Below are positions 26,101-33,120 of a stretch of DNA of 64,000 nt, in pieces. Both the position numbers and the translations under genes were made by a program. The notes beneath the pieces were generated by a model. The model searched no databases. It worked only from the letters and a program-made list of their open reading frames with translations, and had not been told where the DNA came from. Positions within the stretch are counted from its first letter, which is position 1. Each line of letters begins with the position of its first letter. Where the stretch lies: the NCBI GenBank assembly GCA_002416285.1, contig DICM01000020.1:29058-93057 (forward strand), written 5' to 3'. This DNA is from Caryophanales bacterium UBA5026 (GTDB lineage: Bacteria; Bacillota_I; Bacilli_A; RF39; UBA660).

Positions 26101-27564
26101 TGTAATTGCTGTTAATTCAGTGATTTTGGATGGTAATTTTCTACCAGGATTAATTAATTGATCGTACCGATCAATAACTTCACCATTAAATAATTTAACC
26201 GCTCCAATTTCAATCGTCGAATCTCCACCACCAGCATTAAATCCTGTTGTTTCAAGGTCAAATACGACATAAGCAGTGTCTAACAATTTTTTATCGTTCG
26301 GGCGAACGACAATTCGGATTGTATCATCAACCATTATAAGTTCTGTTCCGTAAAGGACTTTAAAACGATCTTCTGGATTTTCAATCTTTTTATTGATACT
26401 ATTTACTGCTGAAAAGGCAATTGGAAAAGCCTGACAACCATTATGATCGGTAATGGCAATTGCTTTATGACCCCATTTGCGGGCTAAATCAACAATTTCA
26501 ATTGTATGTTTTCCAAGATCAAGTTTTGAAACACCATCCATTTGGCTCATCATCGTATGTACATGAAGTTCCACCCTTTTTTCAGGTGCATCATCGATAA
26601 CTTCCTCTACTTGTTTCTCAAATATATTAATATCACGAATTTGGAATGTAAGTTCATTTGAGTATTTATCATCCTTTACCATTCCACGCATTTTAAACCA
26701 TTTACCTTTTTTTAATTGCTTAATGATTTTAGGATAATTTTCTTCGTCATCAATAAATATCTTTCCATAGATACTATCGGTGTAATCAGTAATTTTTAAA
26801 GTTACAATCTTTAAAGTGGTTTTTGTTTCGCGAACATCTGGATCGGCAAATAAACATGCTTCAATGGTAAGGTTATTAGTCGGTCCAATCACAGTGTCTA
26901 GTCTTGCTAGAGTATCTTCGATTTTTCTTCCAATAATAACTTCTGGATTATCCGGTTCTTCTATAATTGGTGGACGTTTATAGTCTTTTGGTACAAATTT
27001 CTTTTTTTGTTCAGGAACTGGTTCATTTGGAACAAAGATTTCTTTGGGAACGTTGACGACTAATTCTTGTTCGATTTCTTTTTGAAATTCTTCTGATTTC
27101 GCTTCATCAACTTTAGTTTTAATTTTAAAGGTATAACCGATGCGCAAAAACTCTTTTTGTAAATCGTTTAAAATACTATTAAATTTCATTTCTTCAGCTT
27201 TATTATTTAGAACAATCGTTAAGATTGAATCGGATAAATGAATCGGAAACTCTTTAAACATAGAGAAAAGTGGAGATTCTTTCTCATATTTTTCTAGAAA
27301 GAAACGGTAATATTCAGCTAAATAATTCTCAGCTTCATGATCAACTTGAAAACAAGCTTGCACTTCAATTCCAGCATAAGATTTTCGCAATGTTTTAGAG
27401 AATTGTTGTTCTAAAGCTGGAGATAAAGTGTTTTCAAGATGAATAACAAATCGATATTTTGTTTTATCTTGATTTCCAATAATGCGTACTAAAGAGGCAT
27501 TTTGAAAATATTCTAGATCTTTCCATCCCATATGTTTTAAAAGTTGTTCTAGTTTTTGTTCCAT
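23152..27564 (-). CDS. polC: DNA polymerase III alpha subunit, Gram-positive PolC type
   Basis: A full-length PolC. An N-terminal domain and Lys/Pro linker are followed by an OB fold (about 230-320), the PHP domain (VELHVHTMMSQMDG, about 330), an inserted 3'-5' exonuclease (VVFDLETTGFN, about 431, with HNAKFDTSF) and a four-Cys zinc site (CPNCKH and CPHC, about 930-975). The catalytic core includes PDIDLNFS, RTTGQHPGG and PKAHAAAYV. It ends in QLSLF, a beta-clamp binding motif. I use the ATG at 27564 (1470 residues) with GGGTGATACT before it, rather than the in-frame GTG at 27576. It is the replicative polymerase of low-GC Gram-positives and acts at the fork with DnaE. Confidence 0.98.
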   Translation of the reverse strand: MEQKLEQLLKHMGWKDLEYFQNASLVRIIGNQDKTKYRFVIHLENTLSPALEQQFSKTLRKSYAGIEVQACFQVDHEAENYLAEYYRFFLEKYEKESPLFSMFKEFPIHLSDSILTIVLNNKAEEMKFNSILNDLQKEFLRIGYTFKIKTKVDEAKSEEFQKEIEQELVVNVPKEIFVPNEPVPEQKKKFVPKDYKRPPIIEEPDNPEVIIGRKIEDTLARLDTVIGPTNNLTIEACLFADPDVRETKTTLKIVTLKITDYTDSIYGKIFIDDEENYPKIIKQLKKGKWFKMRGMVKDDKYSNELTFQIRDINIFEKQVEEVIDDAPEKRVELHVHTMMSQMDGVSKLDLGKHTIEIVDLARKWGHKAIAITDHNGCQAFPIAFSAVNSINKKIENPEDRFKVLYGTELIMVDDTIRIVVRPNDKKLLDTAYVVFDLETTGFNAGGGDSTIEIGAVKLFNGEVIDRYDQLINPGRKLPSKITELTAITDEMLEGKPDEETAFKEFIAWVGNLPMVAHNAKFDTSFVEMAYQKYHLGTFENTVIDTLELSRTMDNNYARHSLSALVKRYNVPFDEDSHHRGDYDAEATALVFHKMLKKLHDRNFETIIDLDKLVSKDEIHKYGRTYHVNLLAKNKVGLKNLFRIISLANTTYLYKTPRILRSEIDRLREGLLVGSGCYESEVFTEARSKSNEELTNIINFYDYVEVQPPEVYDHLIQMGDFGNKSELEEHIKKIVSVTEDSGKLIVATGDVHQTKREDKIYREIIVNQKVPGGGRHPLSRSGITSIPSQHFRTTREMLEDFAFLGSEKAFEIVVKNTNLVADQIEEIEVIIDTDGIPFSPKIENSIETVNELVYGKAKEWYGEPLPKIIDDRINQELTGIIKGGFDVIYLIAQKLVKKSNDDGYLVGSRGSVGSSFVATMMGITEVNPLPAHYRCPNCKHSIFELDGKVLGAEYSSGFDLPDYNCPHCNTLMVKDGQDMPFATFLGFDADKVPDIDLNFSDLNQADAHEYTKVLFGVDNVYRAGTIGTVADKTAFGYVKGYCEEHNIVMRTAEVERLAMGCTGVKRTTGQHPGGIVVIPGYMDVFDFTPFQYPADDPNSAWRTTHFDYHAIDQDVLKLDILGHSDPTQLRMIQDLTGMDVTTVPLDDKETMGIFLSPEPLGVTKEQIMCETGTLGIPEFGTKFTLQMLADTKPTSFAELIKISGLSHGTDVWLGNAQDLIRNKVVPFKEVIGCRDDIMVYLMYHGLAPKRAFKIMEFVRKGRASKDPEAWKEMDAEMREAGIEPWFIESCRKIKYMFPKAHAAAYVISAFRIAWYKVHMPVYYYASWLSTKATDFDVDAMIAGYSAIKNKIIEIANKGNEATNKDAGISECLHVALEATARGIKFANIDLYHSNATTFAVKDDKTIYPPFSSIDGLGDTVAKNIVAERAKQEFLSIEDFQKRAKVSTTLIEKMRMMGIFEGMDESSQLSLF

Positions 27565-27591
27565 AGTATCACCCACTCCATTGTATCAAAA

Positions 27592-27615
27592 AAAAGAGTT
27601 TCTTGAAACCCTTTT
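27592..27615 (-). terminator. Second terminator hairpin between the pilin cluster and polC
   Basis: An 11-bp arm pair (AAAAGAGTTTC with GAAACCCTTTT, one G-T pair) with a run of eight T on the minus strand. Together with the hairpin at 27632 it insulates polC from pilin transcription. Confidence 0.75.
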
Positions 27616-27631
27616 AGAATTGTTAAAGAAA

Positions 27632-27651
27632 AAAAGATCTTAAGATCTTTT
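27632..27651 (-). terminator. Terminator of pilin gene 3
   Basis: A 20-bp perfect palindrome (AAAAGATCTTAAGATCTTTT) with a T run on the minus strand, overlapping the stop codon of the pilin gene at 27650. Confidence 0.85.
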
Positions 27652-28105
27652 ATTCACCGATTGTTGAAAAATTTTCTACAACTTTAGCAGTTTTACCATC
27701 ATATTCAACTTTATAACCGTTGATTGTTAATTGAGCTAACTTAATTTCACCACCGTCAACAACTACTTTTCCACCATCGACTGGATTTTTACCTTTGAAA
27801 TCAACTGTAATTGTAATGGCTTTATCATCAGTAGTTTTTTCTGTATCTGCAGTAAGTGTTTTTCCTTCTAATGATGTTGTATAAGTATCATCTACAATTT
27901 TAGCTTCACTAGCATTAGTAAGCATATTTTTTAAAGTTGATTTTTCAACAGAATCAATATACCCGTATGCACTACTTTCAGCAGCACCTTTCTTAGCACT
28001 ATCAATAACTCCTAAAATCATTGGTGTAGCAATTAACGCAATGATTGCAAGAATAACGATAACAGCTAGTAATTCAATTAATGTAAAACCTTTTGTATTT
28101 TTCAT
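27650..28105 (-). CDS. Type IV pilin, third tandem copy
   Basis: A 151-residue prepilin with a five-residue leader before Gly6 and the prepilin peptidase site KGFTLIELLAVIVILAIIALIATPMIL; Glu is at mature position 5. The long N-terminal helix is followed by a compact beta-rich head (about 50-151) with GKNPVDGGKVVVDGGEIKLAQLTINGYKVEYDGKTAKV and no cysteine. It is nearly the same as the neighbour at 28316, differing mainly around residues 72-110. It has its own promoter and terminator. No pilus ATPase, platform protein or prepilin peptidase gene is in the window, so assembly genes must be elsewhere. Confidence 0.92.
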   Translation of the reverse strand: MKNTKGFTLIELLAVIVILAIIALIATPMILGVIDSAKKGAAESSAYGYIDSVEKSTLKNMLTNASEAKIVDDTYTTSLEGKTLTADTEKTTDDKAITITVDFKGKNPVDGGKVVVDGGEIKLAQLTINGYKVEYDGKTAKVVENFSTIGE

Positions 28106-28136
28106 GTATAACTTCCTCCTATTTTTCTACAGTATT

Positions 28137-28165
28137 AATATACCATAGGTTCTTCGCCCAGTCAA
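28137..28165 (-). promoter_or_regulatory. Promoter of the third pilin gene
   Basis: Minus strand TTGACT (28160-28165), 17 bp, TATATT (28137-28142). The same boxes and spacing precede the second pilin gene. Confidence 0.7.
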
Positions 28166-28297
28166 TATAATTTTGTCGAATTTTAGAATATACTACATTA
28201 AAATTGAATTAAATTTCATATTTTTTTTAGAAGGAAATAAGCTGTTAGCTCGTAGATAATATTTTTAATTCTTAACAGGTAAAATATCTATCAAAAA

Positions 28298-28317
28298 AAA
28301 AGACCTTTCGATCTTTT
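28298..28317 (-). terminator. Terminator of pilin gene 2
   Basis: Stem AAAAGACC with GATCTTTT (one G-T pair in RNA), GAAA tetraloop on the minus strand and a T9 tail, overlapping the stop codon. Confidence 0.8.
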
Positions 28318-28771
28318 ATCCTTCAATTGCAGAAAAGTTTTCTACAACTTTAGCAGTTTTACCATCATATTCAACTTTGTAACCGTTGATTGTTAATTGT
28401 GCTAATTTAATTTCTCCACCATCAACAACTACTTTTCCACCATTCTCTGGATTTTTACCTTTGAAATCAACTTTGATTTTAACTGGTGCAGCTGGTGTAC
28501 CAACCGCTTTTGTACCTGTTAGTGTTTTTCCAGCATCACTGATTGTGTAAGTATCATCTACGATTTTAGCTTCTGAAGCATTAGCTAGCATATTTTTTAA
28601 AGTTGATTTTTCTACTGCATCAACATACCCATATGCACTACTTTCAGAAGCACCTTTCTTAGCACTATCGATTACTCCTAAAATCATTGGTGTTGCAATT
28701 AACGCAATGATTGCAAGAATAACGATAACAGCAAGTAATTCAATTAATGTAAAACCTTTTGTATTTTTCAT
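28316..28771 (-). CDS. Type IV pilin, second tandem copy
   Basis: A 151-residue prepilin with leader MKNTKG, the cleavage site before FTLIELL and a head domain almost identical to the copy at 27650 over the first ~70 and last ~45 residues. The variable stretch is about residues 75-105, where this copy has DAGKTLTGTKAVGTPAAPVK. No cysteines. The signal for export and assembly is complete. Tandem near-identical pilins with their own promoters suggest either dosage, alternate subunits or variant switching by recombination. Confidence 0.92.
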   Translation of the reverse strand: MKNTKGFTLIELLAVIVILAIIALIATPMILGVIDSAKKGASESSAYGYVDAVEKSTLKNMLANASEAKIVDDTYTISDAGKTLTGTKAVGTPAAPVKIKVDFKGKNPENGGKVVVDGGEIKLAQLTINGYKVEYDGKTAKVVENFSAIEG

Positions 28772-28801
28772 GTATAACTTCCTCCTATCTTATACAATAA
28801 T

Positions 28802-28830
28802 AATATATCACAGCTAAATTACACAGTCAA
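28802..28830 (-). promoter_or_regulatory. Promoter of the second pilin gene
   Basis: Minus strand TTGACT (28825-28830), 17 bp, TATATT (28802-28807). A 20-bp tandem repeat lies directly upstream of the -35 box. Confidence 0.7.
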
Positions 28831-28835
28831 TATGA

Positions 28836-28876
28836 TTTTGTCGAAATAATGTAAATTTTGTCGAAATAATGTAAAT
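28836..28876. repeat. Two-copy 20-bp tandem repeat upstream of a pilin promoter
   Basis: The unit ttttgtcgaaataatgtaaa repeats exactly with a 20-bp period, just upstream of the TTGACT box. One TTTTGTCGAA core is also present at the matching place before the third pilin gene (about 28170), so the core may be a regulator site that was duplicated here. Confidence 0.75.
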
Positions 28877-28913
28877 TATGGAATATTTAATTTTTTATTA
28901 AAATAAAAGAAAA

Positions 28914-28941
28914 ATAGAAGTTATTTCTTCATAACTTCTAT
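28914..28941 (-). terminator. Terminator of pilin gene 1
   Basis: An 11-bp stem (ATAGAAGTTAT with ATAACTTCTAT), 6-nt loop and TTTTCTTTT tail on the minus strand. The stop codon is in the stem. Confidence 0.85.
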
Positions 28942-29378
28942 CTTGCGGCTGTTGCTTTTTTACCATCATATGTAACAACATAACCATTAATCGTCAATGT
29001 AGCTGCAGTAATCTCTCCACCAGCAATTGTAACGGAGTCATCTACACCTTTTGGACTATCTCCTTTGAATGATACATTGATTGTTACTGGGGTAGTTCCA
29101 TCTGCTTCCATCTTTGTGTTAGCAGTAAGAACTTTACCATCACTACTAATTGAATAAGTATCATCAACTAATGTATTACCATTATTATCAATCATATCTT
29201 TTAAACTTGATTTTTCAACTGAATCGACATACCCGTAGGCACTACTTTCAGCAGCACCTCTTTTAGCACTATCAATAACTCCTAAAATCATTGGTGTTGC
29301 AATTAAGGCAATGATCGCTAAAATAACGATTACAGCTAGTAATTCAATTAAGGTAAAACCTTTTCTATTTGCTTTCAT
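28938..29378 (-). CDS. Type IV pilin, first tandem copy
   Basis: A 146-residue prepilin, leader MKANRKG then FTLIELLAVIVILAIIALI. The N-terminal ~55 residues match the two downstream copies. The head is related but more diverged (SDGKVLTANTKMEADGTTPV, SVTIAGGEITAATLTINGYVVTYDGKKATAAR) and ends a few residues sooner. No cysteine. It lies first in the row of three and has its own terminator. Likely a pilus subunit of the same system as the other two. Confidence 0.92.
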   Translation of the reverse strand: MKANRKGFTLIELLAVIVILAIIALIATPMILGVIDSAKRGAAESSAYGYVDSVEKSSLKDMIDNNGNTLVDDTYSISSDGKVLTANTKMEADGTTPVTINVSFKGDSPKGVDDSVTIAGGEITAATLTINGYVVTYDGKKATAAR

Positions 29379-29560
29379 TTTTTCTACCTCCTATTCTTTT
29401 CTTTATAGTATTTCATTTCACATACTTTCCCACAGTGATATTACAGTGAGATATATTAGAAAAAGCGAATTTATTTTTACTACAATTTAAACCTCCTTTA
29501 TTTCTATTATGAAGCAAATTCTAGAATTTATGCAGTTTTTCCCATGGAAATAAAGTAAAA

Positions 29561-29577
29561 AGAACCAAATTGGTTCT
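29561..29577 (-). terminator. Terminator of valS
   Basis: Stem AGAACCA with TGGTTCT followed by TTTTTACTTTATTT on the minus strand, 6 bp after the valS stop codon. Confidence 0.75.
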
Positions 29578-29582
29578 CTTTT

Positions 29583-32096
29583 CTAAATACTTTTTTCTAA
29601 GAACATTAATTCTTGCTGTTCTTTTTCTAATGTTGCCTTTTCTTGGTCAACTAAATGTTTTGGAGCTTTATTAATATAATTCTCATTATTTAATAAATTT
29701 GATCTTCTTTCAATACTTGACTTTAGTCTAGTAATTTCTTTTAATTTGAATTCTTTTTCTTTTTGTAAATTTTCACTATCATCATAGTAAAATTCTATTT
29801 TATATTGTTCACTTTCTAAACCATGTCCATTTTCTTGTTTCGATATTTTTTGTTCTTCATTTAGTCTTAATATTTTTTCGATTAATGGATCTCCTTCAAA
29901 ATAGAAATTCGCATTTGCTGGAATTTTATTCTCTAATTTATAAGCTCTTACCTTAGTGATAAAGTCGATCATTTGATTTACCTCATCACTTGTATCTTCC
30001 CACTCGTTATGGCAAGTAGGATAAGCATCTAACATAATCGTTTCCTTATGAATTGGTAATATTTGATAAATTTCTTCTGTTACATATGGCATAAATGGGT
30101 GTAAAAGTTTTAGAATATTTGTTAAAACTTCAAGTAATACCGATTTTGTTGTCATCGTTGGTTCTATTTTAGAAAATTCAATATACCAATTACAGAAGTC
30201 CTCCCAAATAAAATTATAAAGTTCAGTTCCAACAACATTAAATTCATATAAATCTAAGTGATTACGGGTTTTCTTGATTACTTCATTTAATCTATTTAAA
30301 ATCCACTTATCTGTTTTTTGTAAATTTTCCAAAGTATAATCCGTTTCACTGAATTCTCCAATTGTCATTAATACAAAACGACTCGCATTCCATAGTTTAT
30401 TAATAAAATTCCAAGTTGATTTTACTTTTTCCTCATCATAACGTAAATCTGTTCCAAGAGCAGTTGACGTAGCTAAGAAAAATCTTAAAGCATCACAACC
30501 ATACTCTTCGATTACATCCATAGGATCGACACCATTTCCAAGTGATTTACTCATTTTACGTCCTTCTTTATCACGTATTAAACCATGAATTAAACAGTCC
30601 TTGAATGGACGTTTTCCCGTAAATTCAAGACCTTGAAATGTCATACGATTTACCCAAAAAGGAATAATATCATACCCAGTTACTAAAACATTGTTAGGAT
30701 AATAACGTTTAAAGTCTGCTGTTTCCTCTGGCCAACCTAATGTTGAAAATGGCCATAATGCACTTGAGAACCAAGTATCAAGTACATCTGGATCTTGGAT
30801 CCATCCTTCCCCAGTTGGTGCTTCCATTCCAACATATACTTCTTCATTCCGATACCAAGCAGGTATTTGATGTCCCCACCATAATTGCCTAGAAATACAC
30901 CAGTCATAGGTGATTTCCATCCAATGATTCATTGTTTTCTCATAACGTTCTGGAACAAAATTAACTTTATTATCTGTTTTTTGATTTTCTAAAACACGGT
31001 CAGCAAGAGGTCGCATTTTAACAAACCATTGTTTTGATAGATAAGGTTCAACAATCGCATCTGTTCTTTCACTATGCGGTTCAGAGTGAGTCATTTTTTC
31101 AGTACGAATTAATAAATCAGCTTTCTCTAAATCCTCTAATAATTTCTTTCTACATTCATAACGATCTAAACCAGCATAAACCCCAGTATTTTCTTTCATT
31201 GTTGCATCTGGATTCATAATTACTAATCGTTCTAGATTATGTCTATTTCCAACTTCAAAGTCATTTGGATCATGAGCCGGTGTAATTTTAACAACACCTG
31301 TTCCAAATTCAGGATCCGCATGTTCATCTCCAACAATTGGAATCTCTCTACCAACTACTGGTAGAATTACGGTTTTTCCAATTAAATCTTTGTATCGTTC
31401 ATCATTGGGATTTACCGCTACAGCCATATCACCAAATAATGTTTCTGGTCGGGTTGTAGCAACATCTAAATAACGATCTTCACCGACAATATAATATTTT
31501 AAGTGATAAAAAGCTCCTTCTGTCTCTTTATAGATAACTTCCTCATTGGATAAAGCAGTCATAGCTTCTGGATCCCAGTTGATAATACGTTCACCACGGT
31601 AAATTAATCCTTTTTTATAGAGTTCATTAAATACATATCGAACCGTATAACTCAGTTTCTCATCCATTGTAAAACGTTCTTTATTATAGTCTAAGCTAAG
31701 TCCTAATTTTCCCCATTGCTCATAGATATTATTCGCATACTCTGCTTTCCATGCCCAAGCATGTTTTAACCATTCTTCCCGGCCTAAACTTCTAGGATTG
31801 ATTCCTTGTTCTCTTAATTTTTTATCTACTTTCGCTTGCGTTGCAATACCAGCATGATCCATTCCTGGCAGCCATAAAGCATCATAACCATCCATTCGTT
31901 TATAACGAATTAAAATATCTTGCATAGTCGTATCCCAAGCATGTCCTAAATGTAATTTTCCAGTAACATTTGGTGGAGGAATAACAATACAGTATGGTTT
32001 CTTGCTTAAATCTCCAGAAGAAAAATAACCATTTTCCTTCCATTTGTTATACTTCCCTTTTTCGATTTCTTTATGATTATATTTCGTATCTAACAT
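29583..32096 (-). CDS. valS: Valyl-tRNA synthetase
   Basis: An 837-residue class I synthetase. The HIGH-type motif is in PPPNVTGKLHLGHAWD (about residues 40-55), the editing domain contains TTRPETLFGDMAVAVNP, the KMSKS motif is in GRKMSKSLGNGVDP, and the C-terminal coiled coil has the family-typical APKHLVDQEKA. It charges tRNA-Val and edits mischarged Thr. The gene starts 2 bp after the HD hydrolase gene. Both are under the T-box leader at 32871-33084, so expression rises when uncharged tRNA-Val accumulates. Confidence 0.98.
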   Translation of the reverse strand: MLDTKYNHKEIEKGKYNKWKENGYFSSGDLSKKPYCIVIPPPNVTGKLHLGHAWDTTMQDILIRYKRMDGYDALWLPGMDHAGIATQAKVDKKLREQGINPRSLGREEWLKHAWAWKAEYANNIYEQWGKLGLSLDYNKERFTMDEKLSYTVRYVFNELYKKGLIYRGERIINWDPEAMTALSNEEVIYKETEGAFYHLKYYIVGEDRYLDVATTRPETLFGDMAVAVNPNDERYKDLIGKTVILPVVGREIPIVGDEHADPEFGTGVVKITPAHDPNDFEVGNRHNLERLVIMNPDATMKENTGVYAGLDRYECRKKLLEDLEKADLLIRTEKMTHSEPHSERTDAIVEPYLSKQWFVKMRPLADRVLENQKTDNKVNFVPERYEKTMNHWMEITYDWCISRQLWWGHQIPAWYRNEEVYVGMEAPTGEGWIQDPDVLDTWFSSALWPFSTLGWPEETADFKRYYPNNVLVTGYDIIPFWVNRMTFQGLEFTGKRPFKDCLIHGLIRDKEGRKMSKSLGNGVDPMDVIEEYGCDALRFFLATSTALGTDLRYDEEKVKSTWNFINKLWNASRFVLMTIGEFSETDYTLENLQKTDKWILNRLNEVIKKTRNHLDLYEFNVVGTELYNFIWEDFCNWYIEFSKIEPTMTTKSVLLEVLTNILKLLHPFMPYVTEEIYQILPIHKETIMLDAYPTCHNEWEDTSDEVNQMIDFITKVRAYKLENKIPANANFYFEGDPLIEKILRLNEEQKISKQENGHGLESEQYKIEFYYDDSENLQKEKEFKLKEITRLKSSIERRSNLLNNENYINKAPKHLVDQEKATLEKEQQELMFLEKSI

Positions 32097-32098
32097 AT

Positions 32099-32851
32099 TT
32101 ATTTTCCTCTCTTTTCTAAATAATTATTGACAAGTTCTTTTATTTTTAATAGTTTTTGATTTTCATTAGGATTATATTTTATTAATTCATCTACAATCCA
32201 ATTAATAGAATTGTGATATTTTAAATATTGGAAACTATATGAAAAATTAAAATCAAACAAGAATGAAATAATTAGCAATGTATGATCCATGTTGGTTTGG
32301 ACATCTTTTTTGTTGACCGAATTACAACTCATCAACTGGGTAAAACAGTCATCTGTAATTGCGCCTAAATCAGAATTGATTTTTAAATCACCCATTTGAT
32401 ATAAATATAAGATATCTAATTTGTCCGCATCACGAATAATCTTACAAAATAGTAAAGTTCTTTCATCCAGTCCATCATCGATTGTTAATTTATTATGATT
32501 TTCTATAGCGGTTAATATAAGTTCTTGAACTTCTATATCCATTACATATTCTTGAATATAATAATTCATCTTTAATATTTCAACACCTAAAATGGCATGA
32601 TCAACCGAAGTATTATCATTAAATGTATCATAAATTCTTAACTGTTCAAATCTGCCTATATCATGTAATAATCCAATTAAAGATGCGATATTAATATCTT
32701 CTTCTTTCAAATTTAAAGAAATAGCTATTTCTCTGCAAAAATTCATGACTCTAAAAGTATGATCTCGCTTCTGTCGAATCTTAAAATTATTCATATCATA
32801 ATTTTTAATATATTCCTCAAATCTTATTTTACATTTATTTAAGTCAATCAT
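32099..32851 (-). CDS. HD-domain phosphohydrolase in the valS operon
   Basis: The HD metal site is intact: H in KRDHTFRVMNFC, HD in LLHDIGRFEQ, DHAILGVEIL, a further His pair ENHNKL and DADKLDILY. The fold hydrolyses nucleotides or nucleotide second messengers; the substrate here is unknown. I set the start at the ATG at 32851 (250 residues, GAAGGTGAAACT upstream). The open frame continues to 32995, but that part is translated from the T-box RNA and is not protein coding. It lies between the T-box and valS, 2 bp from valS. That ties its expression to valine tRNA charging. Confidence 0.85.
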   Translation of the reverse strand: MIDLNKCKIRFEEYIKNYDMNNFKIRQKRDHTFRVMNFCREIAISLNLKEEDINIASLIGLLHDIGRFEQLRIYDTFNDNTSVDHAILGVEILKMNYYIQEYVMDIEVQELILTAIENHNKLTIDDGLDERTLLFCKIIRDADKLDILYLYQMGDLKINSDLGAITDDCFTQLMSCNSVNKKDVQTNMDHTLLIISFLFDFNFSYSFQYLKYHNSINWIVDELIKYNPNENQKLLKIKELVNNYLEKRGK

Positions 32852-32870
32852 AGTTTCACCTTCTAACAAA

Positions 32871-33084
32871 AAAACAATCCATCCATAAAGGACGAATTGC
32901 TCGTGGTACCACCTTAGTTTCATATCTTGCGATATGCTTAATTCTTTAACGCAGAATACGGAATTTTCTACTGAATTCAAAAATTCGACTCCCAAGCTAC
33001 CTTCCTAAATTTCTTTGTTCCGTTTTCACCACCCACGAACTCTCTATTCAAATCCATCTAGTAATCCTCTTGTTCTTCATCATT
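32871..33084 (-). promoter_or_regulatory. T-box riboswitch, valine type, controlling the HD hydrolase and valS
   Basis: On the minus strand the conserved T-box core AAGGTGGTACCACG lies at 32902-32915. Antiterminator: AAGG, the bulge TGGTACC, then ACGA pairing with TCGT, closed by CCTT. Competing terminator: CAATTCGTCC with GGATGGATTG plus seven T (32871-32899). In stem I, CTAGAT pairs with ATTTAG and CAAG with CTTG. Between them the 3' strand of the specifier loop reads GAAGGTAG, which contains GTA, a Val codon, as expected for valS. Distal loop elements AGAGAG and GGTGGTG are also present. Uncharged tRNA-Val should stabilise the antiterminator. Confidence 0.95.
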
Positions 33085-33090
33085 AGAACT

Positions 33091-33119
33091 ATTATATTCA
33101 TTTCGTTATTATTTGTCAA
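33091..33119 (-). promoter_or_regulatory. Consensus promoter of the T-box/valS operon
   Basis: Perfect TTGACA (33114-33119) and TATAAT (33091-33096) on the minus strand with a 17-bp spacer. It starts 2 bp from the spoIID stop codon. Confidence 0.9.
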
Positions 33120-33120
33120 T

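Noticed and set aside
32852..32995. N-terminal extension of the HD protein open frame (48 extra residues)
   Set aside because: This DNA is the T-box riboswitch; the true ATG at 32851 has a proper ribosome binding site.
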